A DNA stretch of 45,641 nucleotides. It comes from Pseudomonas sp. CAN1. Its GTDB lineage: Bacteria > Pseudomonadota > Gammaproteobacteria > Pseudomonadales > Pseudomonadaceae. The position numbers and the translations under genes were made by a program. The DNA lies in the NCBI RefSeq assembly GCF_030462585.1, contig NZ_JASMRU010000012.1, positions 84,843-130,483 of the forward strand. The letters run 5' to 3'. How positions within the stretch are numbered: position 1 is the stretch's first letter; each line of letters starts with the position of its first letter. Of the stretch, positions 7,860-16,867 are shown piece by piece. The notes below the pieces were generated by a model. It made no database searches. It worked only from the letters and a program-made list of their open reading frames with translations, and was not told where the DNA came from.

Positions 7860-9191
7860 ATGGACTGGCATACCCTGCTCCCCCGGGAACGTCTCGGCAA
7901 ACCGGTGCACAGCAGCGCCGAACTTGGCCGCAGCGCCTTCCACAAGGACCACGACCGCATCATCTTCTCCGGCGCCTTCCGCCGCCTGGGGCGCAAGACC
8001 CAGGTGCACCCGGTGTCGAGCAACGACCATATCCACACCCGCCTGACCCACTCGCTGGAAGTGGGCTGCGTCGGCCGCTCGCTGGGCATGCGCGTCGGCG
8101 AAATCCTCCGCGACCGCCTGCCGGAATGGTGCGATCCGGCGGACATGGGGGTGATCGTACAGTCCGCCTGCCTGGCCCACGACATCGGCAATCCGCCCTT
8201 CGGCCACTCCGGCGAAGATGCCATCCGCCACTGGTTCCAGCAGGCCGCCGGGCGCGGCTGGCTGGACTCCATGAGCGAGGAGCAGCGCTCGGACTTCCTG
8301 CATTTCGAAGGCAACGCCCAGGGCTTCCGCGTCCTCACCCAGCTGGAGTACCACCAGTTCGACGGTGGCACACGGCTGACCTACGCCACCCTCGGCACCT
8401 ACCTCAAGTACCCGTGGACGGCGCGTCACGCTGACTCGCTGGGCTACAAGAAGCACAAGTTCGGCTGCTATCGCAGCGAGCTGCCGCTGCTGGAGCAGAT
8501 CACCCAGAAGCTGGGCATGCCGCAACTGGAGGACGAGCGCTGGGCGCGCCACCCGCTGGTGTACCTGATGGAGGCGGCAGACGATATCTGCTACGGCCTG
8601 ATCGACCTGGAAGACGGCGTCGAAATGGAGCTGCTCGACTACAGCGAAGTGGAAGCGCTGCTGCTCGACCTGGTCGACGACGACCTGCCGGAAACCTACC
8701 GCCAGCTCGGCCCCAAGGACTCGCGCCGGCGCAAGATGGCAATCCTGCGCGGCAAGGCCATCGAGCACCTGACCAACGCCGCCGCCCGCGCCTTCGTCGA
8801 ACAGGAGCCGGCGCTACTTGCCGGTACTCTGCAGGGCGACCTGGTGGAACACATGCACGGCCCGGCCAAGCGCTGCGTCCAGCGCGCCAAGGCGATGGCG
8901 CGGGAGAAGATTTTCCAGGACAAGCGCAAGACGCTGCACGAGATCGGTGCCTACACCACCCTGGAAATCCTGCTGAACTCCTTCTGTGGCGCCGTGCTGG
9001 AGCAGCACCGCCAGAGCACGCCGTCGTTCAAGAATCAGCGCATCCTCGACCTGCTGAGCCACTACGCGCCAGACCCGAGCTGGACGCTCTATCGCTCCTT
9101 CCTGCGCGTGACCGACTTCATCGCCGGCATGACCGACAGCTACGCGACCGAAATGGCCCGCGAAATGACCGGGCGCTCCAGCCCGGTCTGA
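7860..9191 (+). CDS. dgt: Deoxyguanosinetriphosphate triphosphohydrolase-like protein
   Basis: 443 residues from the ATG at 7860 (MDWHTLL). The ATG at 7845 adds MRKRP and is less typical of the family. An HD-domain metal centre is visible as H64 (THSLEV) and H107-D108 ([15 protein letters not shown]), with the conserved RRLGRKTQV and THSLEV segments. These are signatures of type-II dGTPase-like proteins, which hydrolyse dNTPs to the nucleoside and tripolyphosphate and are often allosterically activated by dNTPs. It is cytoplasmic and would affect dNTP pools. The name is family-level; actual dNTP preference cannot be read. It corresponds by order to PAO1 PA3043. Confidence 0.93.
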   Translation: MDWHTLLPRERLGKPVHSSAELGRSAFHKDHDRIIFSGAFRRLGRKTQVHPVSSNDHIHTRLTHSLEVGCVGRSLGMRVGEILRDRLPEWCDPADMGVIVQSACLAHDIGNPPFGHSGEDAIRHWFQQAAGRGWLDSMSEEQRSDFLHFEGNAQGFRVLTQLEYHQFDGGTRLTYATLGTYLKYPWTARHADSLGYKKHKFGCYRSELPLLEQITQKLGMPQLEDERWARHPLVYLMEAADDICYGLIDLEDGVEMELLDYSEVEALLLDLVDDDLPETYRQLGPKDSRRRKMAILRGKAIEHLTNAAARAFVEQEPALLAGTLQGDLVEHMHGPAKRCVQRAKAMAREKIFQDKRKTLHEIGAYTTLEILLNSFCGAVLEQHRQSTPSFKNQRILDLLSHYAPDPSWTLYRSFLRVTDFIAGMTDSYATEMAREMTGRSSPV

Positions 9192-9206
9192 GGCGCCCCT
9201 GGTGGA

Positions 9207-12200
9207 TCAGGCGGCGAGGTGACGCAGCTGGTGCTGCAGACTGTCCTGCAGGTCCGCCATGGCCTGCTTGACGCTCAGAGCGCGCTGACGCAACTCCTGC
9301 CGATCCAGACCGTCCTTGCAACCGCCTTCCAGCTTGCCGCACAGGTCCTGGAGGGCTTCGGCGTTGACCAGCCGCGCAGCCCCCTTCATGCGGTGCGCAA
9401 GATCCGCCAGTTGCCGCCAGTCACCCGCCTCCCACAGCGGCCAGAGCTGGCCGATATCGACCTGGTTGCTGCTGTAGAGCTCCTCCAGCAGCCGGCGGAT
9501 CAGCCCCGGATTGCCACCGGTCATTTCCCGTAGCGACTTCAGGTTGAATGCGGGGTCCTGAGCGCCGTCATCCTCTTTCTCGTCGTCGAAAGCCGTGCTC
9601 TTGGGCACCTGCTCCAGACGCTGACGCAGGTTATCCAGGCCGATGGGTTTGAACAGGCAATCGTTCATCCCGGCGCGCCGGCAATTTTCCACCTCGTCGG
9701 GCTGCGCATTGGCGGTGAAGCCGTAGATCACGCAGGGCTCGGCTTCCATGTCCGCCTCCAGTTCGCGAATCTTTCGCGCCAGACCATAGCCGTTGAGCAC
9801 CGGCATGTTGCAGTCGGTGATCACCAGGTCGAAATCCCCCGGATGCCAGAGCTGCAGGGCCTGCTGGCCATCGGACGCCACCTCGACCTGATGGCCCAGG
9901 TGCTCCAGCTGCTGGGTCAGCAGCATGCGGTTGGCCACGTGATCATCGACCACCAGCACCTTCAGCGTGCGCTCGGATTGCCGCGGCGCCAGGGCCGGCA
10001 CGGCCTCGATCTCCGGCATGCCCTCCAGGGTCTGGAGCAGAAGCTTGACCGTAACCGTGGTGCCCTGCCCCGGATGGCTTTCCATGCGCACGGTTCCACC
10101 CATCATTTCCGCCAGCTTGCGACAGATGGTCAGCCCCAGCCCGGTGCCGCCGCGGCTGGTGTTGCTGCTGTGGACAACCTGACTGAAAGGCTCGAACAGC
10201 TGGCGCTGGTCGTCCTCGGAAATACCGATGCCGCTGTCCTTCACGCTGACCTCCAGCGCCAGCCGCTCACCATCCACCCGCTCGCCGGACACGCGGATCT
10301 TCACGTGGCCGACGTCGGTGAACTTGATGGCGTTGCTGACCAGATTGGAGAGGATCTGCTTGAAGCGCAGCGGATCGATCAGCACATCGCAGGCAGCCTC
10401 GGCCTCGATCTCCAGCCGGAGTTCAAGTGCCTTCTGCCGAGCCAGCCCGTCGAACACCCGCGCCACGGATTCCACCAGCCCGCGCAGGTGCGCGCGCTCG
10501 GGCATTAGCGTCAGGCGGCCGGATTCGATCTTGGCGACGTCGAGAATGTCGCCGATCAGCGTCAGCAACGAGCGCGCGGAGTCGTAGGCCACCTCGACCG
10601 GTTCGCGCTCCCAGTGCCCCTGGTCCGCGCGTGTCAGCGCCAGCTCCAGCATGCCGATCACCGCGTTCATCGGCGTGCGGATCTCGTGACTCATGGTGGC
10701 GAGGAAGGTGCTCTTGGCACGGTTGGCCTCCTCGGCCTGCTCCTTGGCCGCCTCCAGCTGATGATGCAGGCGCTCGCGCTCGGTAACGTCGATCCAGCCG
10801 GATACAACACCGGACACTTCCCCTCCCGGCCCACGGTAGGGCGTCGCCCAATAGTGGATCTCGCGGACCTCGCCGAGGATCTGCAGGACCAGGTCAGAAG
10901 CCACCTTGCCGTCCTGCTCCATCGCCTGCAGATGGATCTGCTGCAAAGTCTCCGCGTCTCGCGGCGCCAGCCAGGAGCAGTCATTCACCCGTGTGCCGAC
11001 GACAGCCTCGCGATCCATGCCGGTTTCCTTGAGGAAGCCAATGTTGCACGTCACCAGTCGCCCCTCGCGATCTCGCACGGCCACCGGCTGCGGAATGCCG
11101 TCGATCAAGGCACGCTTGAACTCCAGGCGGTAGTTGAGTTCCTTCTCCGAGTCCTGCCGGCGGCGCACCTTGAGCCACAGCCGCCAGTTCCACAGCAGTA
11201 CCAGCAGCAGAGCGAGAGCAGCGCCCCAGGCGAGCTGGACGAACCGGGTGCGATATCCCTGCCAGACGCTGTCCGGCCGCTCCACGCTGGCGGACCAGCG
11301 CGTGACGATGTTGCTCATGTCCTCGGGCGAAATGGCCAGGATCGCCTTGTTGAGGATGCTCAACAGCTCCGGGTCCGATTGCGATACGGCCAGGGAAAAC
11401 TGCCCAGGCTCTCGGTCCAGCGCCAGCGCGACCTTGAGGTCCGGGTAATAGCGGGAAATCAGGTAGTTGGCCGAGGACAGCAGGTGGATGCCGGCATCCA
11501 CCTTGCCCTCGCTGATCATCGAGAGGTCGTCGACGTTATTCTCGACCTCGACCAGCTTCACCTGCGGGTGCTTGGTGCGCAGGAAGTCCGCGATCACCGA
11601 GCCCCTGGGAGCCGCCACGCGGCGACCGTTGAGGTCATCCAGGGTGTGTAGCCACTGTGCCTTGCCGGAGGCGACGACGACGAAGGACGCGGTCATGTAA
11701 GGACGGGTGAAACCGAGCCACTCTTCCCGCTGTGCGGTGGGCGTGAGAGCGCCGATCACTTCAGCCTTGCCACTGCGCGCCTGGTCCAGCATGGCGGTAA
11801 CGCTGCCCTGTGGGCGTACTTCGAAGTCGATACCGGTGCGACTCTGGATCAGCTCCAGAAGATCGGCGGCTATGCCACGGAACTGTCCCTGGGCATCGAA
11901 GAAGGACACCGGTGCCAATGCCTGGTCCACCACCACTACCGGGCGCGGATGTCGATCGAGCCAGCGCTGTTCCTGGGGGGTCAGGATCAGCCGCTGGCTG
12001 GCGATTGAGTAGGCTCCGCCCGGGCTCCAGCGACGCTGGACGGCCCCCTTCGCCTGACGTGGAATGGCGGCCAGGGTGCGGTCGATGATATTCAGCAGTT
12101 CCGGGTTGGCGGCGTTCAGCGCGAAGCTGAAACCCGCCCCATTGAAGCTGGCGAAATTGAGCAGCTTGAGATTGGCCAGATAGCCCTGGCTGATGAGGTA

Positions 12201-12848
12201 TTGCGCACTGAATGCGTCACCGACGTACAGATCGGCCTGGCCGAAGGCGACTGCCTCCAGCGCCTGACGTACCGACTGGTAAGCCTGTATGGAAGCCCCG
12301 GACAAGTATCTGTCGCGCTCATCCGTGGCGAAGTAGTCGCTGACGACGGCGATGCGCTTGCCGGCGAGTTCCTCGGCACGGTCCATGCGCATACCCACCG
12401 GCCCGATGACCACCGGCTGATTGACGAAATACGGCACGGACAGGACAACTCCCGGCCGAGTCGACTCGTAGCGGGTGGAGCGACTGAGCAGGTCGATATC
12501 CCCGCGCTGGAGCGCCGCCACGGCAGCGCCCCGATCGGAGTAGCGGCGCACTTCCACCCGGACATTGAGGGTATCGGCAATGATGCCGACGAAGTCCGCC
12601 GTGATGCCTTCGAGATCGGTGCCGCTGGCGGTGACGTCGAACGGCGCGTAGTCCGGCGCGGTCACCCCCACCCGCAGCGTTCGCTTCTCCCGCAGCCAAT
12701 GCCAGTCGGAGTCGGACAGTTGTACCCTGACCGGCTCGTCCGCCGATCTGGCCAGCAGATTTACGGACGTCCAATCAGGATGCTCCGCCATCACCCATCC
12801 GCAGCAGATGAGCAGTAACGCGCCGATGATGAAGCGGAAGCGGTACAT
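9207..12848 (-). CDS. rocS2: BvgS-like hybrid sensor histidine kinase (RocS2-like)
   Basis: 1213 residues. Signal peptide/first membrane helix (about 5-21), then two tandem periplasmic solute-binding domains (about 57-275 and 300-520), a membrane helix (about 538-556) and a PAS domain (about 575-690). The kinase core follows: phospho-acceptor H721 in SHEIRTP, ATPase N839, DSGIG at 871, GTGLG at 901. A receiver (acceptor D1012) and an HPt domain (acceptor H1152 in AHRMKG) complete a full internal phosphorelay. This is the BvgS/EvgS/RocS architecture; it would sense a periplasmic solute and pass phosphate to the LuxR-type regulator 8 bases upstream in the same operon. Assignment as RocS2 rests on domain order and remembered PAO1 synteny (PA3044). 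In P. aeruginosa, RocS/RocA proteins control cup fimbriae and the mexAB-oprM efflux pump. Confidence 0.9.
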   Translation of the reverse strand: MYRFRFIIGALLLICCGWVMAEHPDWTSVNLLARSADEPVRVQLSDSDWHWLREKRTLRVGVTAPDYAPFDVTASGTDLEGITADFVGIIADTLNVRVEVRRYSDRGAAVAALQRGDIDLLSRSTRYESTRPGVVLSVPYFVNQPVVIGPVGMRMDRAEELAGKRIAVVSDYFATDERDRYLSGASIQAYQSVRQALEAVAFGQADLYVGDAFSAQYLISQGYLANLKLLNFASFNGAGFSFALNAANPELLNIIDRTLAAIPRQAKGAVQRRWSPGGAYSIASQRLILTPQEQRWLDRHPRPVVVVDQALAPVSFFDAQGQFRGIAADLLELIQSRTGIDFEVRPQGSVTAMLDQARSGKAEVIGALTPTAQREEWLGFTRPYMTASFVVVASGKAQWLHTLDDLNGRRVAAPRGSVIADFLRTKHPQVKLVEVENNVDDLSMISEGKVDAGIHLLSSANYLISRYYPDLKVALALDREPGQFSLAVSQSDPELLSILNKAILAISPEDMSNIVTRWSASVERPDSVWQGYRTRFVQLAWGAALALLLVLLWNWRLWLKVRRRQDSEKELNYRLEFKRALIDGIPQPVAVRDREGRLVTCNIGFLKETGMDREAVVGTRVNDCSWLAPRDAETLQQIHLQAMEQDGKVASDLVLQILGEVREIHYWATPYRGPGGEVSGVVSGWIDVTERERLHHQLEAAKEQAEEANRAKSTFLATMSHEIRTPMNAVIGMLELALTRADQGHWEREPVEVAYDSARSLLTLIGDILDVAKIESGRLTLMPERAHLRGLVESVARVFDGLARQKALELRLEIEAEAACDVLIDPLRFKQILSNLVSNAIKFTDVGHVKIRVSGERVDGERLALEVSVKDSGIGISEDDQRQLFEPFSQVVHSSNTSRGGTGLGLTICRKLAEMMGGTVRMESHPGQGTTVTVKLLLQTLEGMPEIEAVPALAPRQSERTLKVLVVDDHVANRMLLTQQLEHLGHQVEVASDGQQALQLWHPGDFDLVITDCNMPVLNGYGLARKIRELEADMEAEPCVIYGFTANAQPDEVENCRRAGMNDCLFKPIGLDNLRQRLEQVPKSTAFDDEKEDDGAQDPAFNLKSLREMTGGNPGLIRRLLEELYSSNQVDIGQLWPLWEAGDWRQLADLAHRMKGAARLVNAEALQDLCGKLEGGCKDGLDRQELRQRALSVKQAMADLQDSLQHQLRHLAA

Positions 12849-12856
12849 CAGACACC

Positions 12857-13483
12857 TCAGACCAGCGCGTTTCGCTTGGCGAACTCGATCAGATCGACCA
12901 GCGAATGAGCATTGAGCTTCAGTAGCAATCGGGTCTTGTAGGTACTGACCGTCTTGTTGCTGATGAACATCTGCTCGGAGATTTCCTTGTTCGAATAGCC
13001 GTTGGCCAGGTATTGGAGAACGGCCATCTCCCGGTCGGACAGGCGCTGGATGAGCTCCTGATCATCCATCTGGCCATTGTTGCGACGGGTCTGGCGCACA
13101 GCGGTGCTGGGGAAATAGTTGTAGCCGGCGACCACTGCATTGACCGCACTGATCAGTTCCGCCAGGCCACCCTGCTTGCAGACGAAACCCGAGGCGCCGG
13201 CCTGCATGCAGCGCATGGCGAACAGCGAGGCGCTCTGGCCGGTGAGCACCAGCACCTTGAGCGGGAGCTCGAACGCAGAAATGCGGCTGATCACCTCCAG
13301 CCCGTCCAGTCGGGGAATACCGATATCCAGGACTACGAGGTCGGGGACCAGGTCCTTGACCAGCGAAAGCGCATCCACGCCATTATCGGTTTCACCGACA
13401 ATCACATGCCCTTCCTTTTCCAGCAGTACGCGCATCGCCATTCGAATGACCGGATGATCATCCACAATAAGAACTTTGCTCAT
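12857..13483 (-). CDS. rocA2: LuxR/FixJ-type response regulator (RocA2-like)
   Basis: 208 residues from the ATG at 13483, chosen because AGGAAGG lies just upstream and the receiver begins at once (MSKVLIVDDHP). An upstream in-frame start at 13510 adds nine residues without support. The receiver (about 1-120) has the acidic pair D8-D9, phospho-acceptor D53 (VVLDIGIP) and K103. The C-terminal LuxR-type helix-turn-helix (about 145-205) includes LSDREMAVLQYLANG and SNKEISEQMFISNKTVSTY. It is the first gene of the operon with the hybrid kinase and is its expected target. Homologues are BvgA, EvgA and RocA. It is divergent from a lone receiver 0.9 kb away. Confidence 0.92.
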   Translation of the reverse strand: MSKVLIVDDHPVIRMAMRVLLEKEGHVIVGETDNGVDALSLVKDLVPDLVVLDIGIPRLDGLEVISRISAFELPLKVLVLTGQSASLFAMRCMQAGASGFVCKQGGLAELISAVNAVVAGYNYFPSTAVRQTRRNNGQMDDQELIQRLSDREMAVLQYLANGYSNKEISEQMFISNKTVSTYKTRLLLKLNAHSLVDLIEFAKRNALV

Positions 13484-14386
13484 CAACCTTCCTCCCACCG
13501 ACTCGTTCAAATGAAATGTCCGCGGGTAAGATATATGCCAAGTTCAGTATGTCGAGATTGTCCACCCTGATTATTTGTGATTAGAGGGAATTCCTACGCA
13601 ACATCTATATAAATCCTACAAACCACCTCTCAGTAATTCTTTAGCCCAACCCGCCAGCAAGAATATTCTTACATGACTCAGTAGAAATGCTGACTTCGAT
13701 CCCTGAGAAACCCCGGCACTATCTCTGCATATCCCGCCTAGCCGGAACCCTTATGCTCAAGCGCAGATCTCCCACACCGGACATCAAAGGTCCAGCAGTC
13801 TGAAAATCAACCCTGCTCCGGGGTCGCCAAACTCTGAAGAATGCTTCTGCAAATCAGCAGTTAGCGAGTAAAAAATGGCTCCCGAAGCGATGCTCGCCAG
13901 CAGACTGTACCGATCAGACAAATTGCTTTCAGGACGATGCTCCCGGCATTTAAATCGGCCGAGACGGATATGGAATCAAGAGGTTTCAAGTAGGCAGGGA
14001 ATCTGGAAGGCGACTTGAATGAAAAAGCGCTAACACATGTCAGAAAATACACTTCTCAGTTAAATCACAAACTGCGCCTGAATAAATTCATGATTCTCAG
14101 ATATAGCTTAAGCATCGATCGAAAATCCGCTCAACAATCCCGAAACCTGGCAATAAGACCAAAGTCCAAGAAAACTATCGATATAGAAAACATCAACTCA
14201 CGGGCGACTTTTTTTCCGCGAAAACTCACATGAAAACTTCCACATGGAAGCCTTGAAAAACGAATCCGACCTGGAGCAACAAGCCCCCAATATTTCCGCA
14301 GTCAATGCCCCGGAGCGCAGCTGAACCGCCCCCATCCATATCGATGGCCAGCAACTGCCATCGACACTTTCAAGGAGTCTGTCCCC
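13484..14386. other. AT-rich intergenic region between rocA-like gene and lone receiver
   Basis: About 900 bases of visibly lower GC than everything around it, richest in A/T from about 13560 to 14250. No open frame has convincing coding character. The longest (14015-14233) would need a TTG start and codes a Lys/Arg/Ser-rich peptide with no recognisable domain. The right end holds the leader of the receiver gene with a perfect 8-base inverted repeat. The stretch could be a large regulatory region, host an unrecognised small RNA, or be the remains of transferred DNA. Confidence 0.5.
14341..14364. promoter_or_regulatory. Inverted repeat upstream of the lone receiver
   Basis: A perfect TCGATGGC / GCCATCGA repeat with an 8-base spacer, ending 7 bases before the ribosome site AAGGAGT (14372-14378). 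It could be an operator (for example for the adjacent LuxR-type regulator) or an RNA hairpin in the leader. Confidence 0.5.
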
Positions 14387-14779
14387 GTGCAGGACAACAA
14401 ATTCAGCATCCTGGTCGTCGAGGACCATCCCTTCCAGCTCATCGCCACGCAGATGCACCTGAACCGCATGGGCTATTTCCGCCTGACACCCGCCCTGGAC
14501 GCCAATGAAGCGCGCGCCGCATGCGAACGGCGCAGCGAGCCCTTCGACCTGCTGCTCTGCGATATCAACCTGCCAGGCACCAGTGGCGTAGAACTGCTGC
14601 GCGAGCTGGCCAGTGCCGGCCGGATTCGCCAGGCGGTCCTGCTCAGTTGCCGGGAAGAAGACGAATTGCGCTCGCTGCAGCAAGACCTCAAGGCCCGCGG
14701 CCTGCCGGTCCTGGCCTGCATGACCAAGCCTCTGGACCAATGGGCGCTGATGCGGACCCTGGAAGCCGAAGGGCTTTGA
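14387..14779 (+). CDS. Stand-alone receiver protein (RocR receiver-like)
   Basis: 130 residues, starting with GTG at 14387, supported by AAGGAGT eight bases upstream and no better ATG. The whole protein is one receiver domain: acidic pair E12-D13, phospho-acceptor D59 (LLLCDINLPG), S87 at the switch position and K114 (TKPLD). There is no output domain. The N-terminal VVEDHPFQ segment and spacing resemble the receiver of RocR, the REC-EAL protein of the P. aeruginosa roc1 locus, but the EAL half is absent. It is divergent from the Roc-type regulator/kinase pair and may act as a phosphate sink, a third target of the kinase, or a CheY-like adaptor. The receiver call is firm; partner and role are inferred. 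Confidence 0.88.
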   Translation: MQDNKFSILVVEDHPFQLIATQMHLNRMGYFRLTPALDANEARAACERRSEPFDLLLCDINLPGTSGVELLRELASAGRIRQAVLLSCREEDELRSLQQDLKARGLPVLACMTKPLDQWALMRTLEAEGL

Positions 14780-14792
14780 GTGTCAGCCCCAC

Positions 14793-15140
14793 TCAGGGAG
14801 CGGCGGGATTGACCGGCTGATCCGGATACCAGGCATCCGCCAGCGGGCCGGCTTTGAAGCTTGCCAGTTCAGGTTGTTGTTTCAACCAACCCTCGATCTG
14901 TGCCCGCTGCTGTTCATCGACCGAGCCACGCCGAGCCAGGCAGATGAAACCGTATTCGTCGCAACCGCTGTAGACCAGATCATTGGGCTCCACGGCAACG
15001 GCAGCGAAGCGCTGCATGAAAGCCTCCACGGCCTCTTCGCTTTGCCCTTCCCGATACTGGAAACTGAGCTCGAATCCGAGCTCCTGGAATTCATCGACAC
15101 ACAACTTCTTGCGCAAACGACGGGAACGTTGAGTGGCCAT
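14793..15140 (-). CDS. yggL: YggL-family 50S ribosome-binding protein
   Basis: 115 residues. The N-terminus MATQRSRRLRKKLCVDEFQELGF is the strongly basic start typical of YggL (DUF469), followed by the conserved FQYREG, FIDxFI-like and YSGCDEYGFICL segments. Homologues bind the 50S ribosomal subunit in E. coli. It is cytoplasmic. It converges on the lone receiver, 13 bases from its stop codon, and is divergent from dacB. The Pro/Ala-rich tail (PDQPVNPAAP) makes it slightly longer than the E. coli protein. Confidence 0.9.
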   Translation of the reverse strand: MATQRSRRLRKKLCVDEFQELGFELSFQYREGQSEEAVEAFMQRFAAVAVEPNDLVYSGCDEYGFICLARRGSVDEQQRAQIEGWLKQQPELASFKAGPLADAWYPDQPVNPAAP

Positions 15141-15390
15141 CCGGAACTCTCCTGGACATGACAGTGGAATTGGCTTGAAAGCTCGGCGTCAGCATGCGCC
15201 CGGCTTGCCAAGCAACTCCGCAAGCAGGCTGCATGACGATCGGCAGCCGAACGCCTGCGCATACAGCAGCCGCTTGCGGCATAATGTGTAACAGCTCCCG
15301 ATTCAACAGGGAGTATTCCATTTGTAGTGTTGCGCTTCATCTTTTCATTTTTTCAAGTCAATGCCCGACCACTGGGATGTCACCTTTTCT

Positions 15391-16827
15391 ATGTTCAAAT
15401 CACTGCGTGTCCTCGCTCTCGCTACCTTATTGCCCTTTGCCCTGCCTGCCGTTGCCCAGATCAACTCCACCCTGCCCGAACGCGTTCAGAAGGCGCTGCG
15501 GGCCAGCAAGCTGACCGACGACGCCCTGTCGCTGGTGATGATCCCTCTGGAAGGCCCCGGCAACGCCACCTATTTCAATGCCGACGTCTCGGTGAACCCG
15601 GCGTCGACCATGAAGCTGTTCACCACCTACGCCGCCCTGGAAATGCTCGGCCCCACCTACCAGTGGCAGACCGAGTTCTATACCGACGGCCAGCTCAAGG
15701 ACGGTGTCCTCAACGGCAACCTCTACCTCAAGGGCGGCGGCGACCCGAAGCTGAACCTGGAGAAACTCTGGCTGATGATGCGTGACCTGCGCGCCAACGG
15801 CGTACTCAAGGTCACCGGTGACCTGGTGCTGGACCGCAGCTACTTCAACATCCCGCAGTTGCCGGTGTTCAACGACGACGGCGGCGACGACAACAAGCCG
15901 TTCCTGGTCGGCCCCGACTCGCTGATGGTCAACCTCAAGAGCGTGCGCCTGGTGATCCGCAGCGAAGGCAACAAGGCCACCGTACTGATGGATCCGCCGC
16001 TGGCCAACGTACGCATCGACAACCAGATCCAAGTGAGCAAGGCCGCGCCCTGCCCGGCCTGGCCGAAGCTGCGCTTCAGCCCGGTAACGCAGTTCGACGG
16101 CACCTCGCTGGTCGCCACCGGGCAGATTCCCCAGGGTTGCAGCGCGCAGACCTACATGTCGCTGCTTGAACACCCGGCCTACACCGCTGGCGCCGTGCGC
16201 GGCATCTGGCAGGAACTGGGCGGCAGCATCCTCGGCAAGGATCGCGAAGGCACCGTGCCGAAGAACGCCACCCTGGTGGCCCGCGCCCTGTCGCCGGACG
16301 TCGTGGAAATCATCCGTGACATCAACAAGTTCAGTAACAACACCATGGCCCGCCAGTTGTTCCTCTCGGTGGGCCGCCAGTACCGCAATGGCGCCGACGC
16401 CGACGATGCCCAGGCCGCGCAGCGGGTGATCCGCCAGTGGCTGGCGCGCAAGGGCATTACCGCAAGCCATCTGGTCATGGAGAACGGTTCGGGGCTGTCC
16501 CGCGATGAGCGCGTCAGCGCCCGAGAAATGGCGGCCATGCTGCAGGCCGCGTGGCACAGTCCCTATGCCGCGGAGTACATCTCCTCGCTGCCGATCGTGG
16601 CGAAGGACGGCACCATGCGCAAACGCCTGCGCGGCACACCCATGGCCGGCGAAGCCCACGTCAAGACTGGCACCCTGAACACCGTGCGCGCCCTTGCCGG
16701 TTTCAGCCGCGACGCCAACGGTCGAACCTGGGTGGTAGTGGCGATCCTCAACAGCAACCGGCCGTGGGGCGCCTCGTCGATCCTCGACCAGGTGCTGCTG
16801 GACCTCTACAGCAGCACCAAACACTGA
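15391..16827 (+). CDS. dacB: D-alanyl-D-alanine carboxypeptidase/endopeptidase (PBP4)
   Basis: 478 residues from the ATG at 15391, which leads directly into a signal peptide (MFKSLRVLALATLLPFALPAVAQ, residues 1-23). The in-frame ATG at 15361 would put ten polar residues before it. Class-C type penicillin-binding motifs are all present: S72-T-M-K75 (nucleophile Ser), S315-N-N and K425-T-G. The protein is a periplasmic enzyme that trims the terminal D-Ala of muropeptides and cleaves D,D cross-links. In P. aeruginosa loss of dacB is a known route to AmpC overproduction and beta-lactam resistance. It ends in a strong terminator (16838-16865). It converges on the GGDEF gene. Confidence 0.95.
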   Translation: MFKSLRVLALATLLPFALPAVAQINSTLPERVQKALRASKLTDDALSLVMIPLEGPGNATYFNADVSVNPASTMKLFTTYAALEMLGPTYQWQTEFYTDGQLKDGVLNGNLYLKGGGDPKLNLEKLWLMMRDLRANGVLKVTGDLVLDRSYFNIPQLPVFNDDGGDDNKPFLVGPDSLMVNLKSVRLVIRSEGNKATVLMDPPLANVRIDNQIQVSKAAPCPAWPKLRFSPVTQFDGTSLVATGQIPQGCSAQTYMSLLEHPAYTAGAVRGIWQELGGSILGKDREGTVPKNATLVARALSPDVVEIIRDINKFSNNTMARQLFLSVGRQYRNGADADDAQAAQRVIRQWLARKGITASHLVMENGSGLSRDERVSAREMAAMLQAAWHSPYAAEYISSLPIVAKDGTMRKRLRGTPMAGEAHVKTGTLNTVRALAGFSRDANGRTWVVVAILNSNRPWGASSILDQVLLDLYSSTKH

Positions 16828-16837
16828 CCTCCACGCG

Positions 16838-16865
16838 AACCCCGGCCCACTGGCCGGGGTTTTCG
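16838..16865 (+). terminator. Terminator after dacB
   Basis: Perfect eight-base arms CCCCGGCC / GGCCGGGG with loop CACT followed by TTTTCGTTT. It acts on the + strand; the minus-strand side lacks a real T-run. Confidence 0.85.
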
Positions 16866-16867
16866 TT

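Noticed and set aside
14015-14233. 72-codon open frame in the AT-rich gap
   Set aside because: It needs a TTG start only 4 bases from GGAAGG, has no recognisable domain, and its Lys/Ser/Arg-rich content follows from the base composition.
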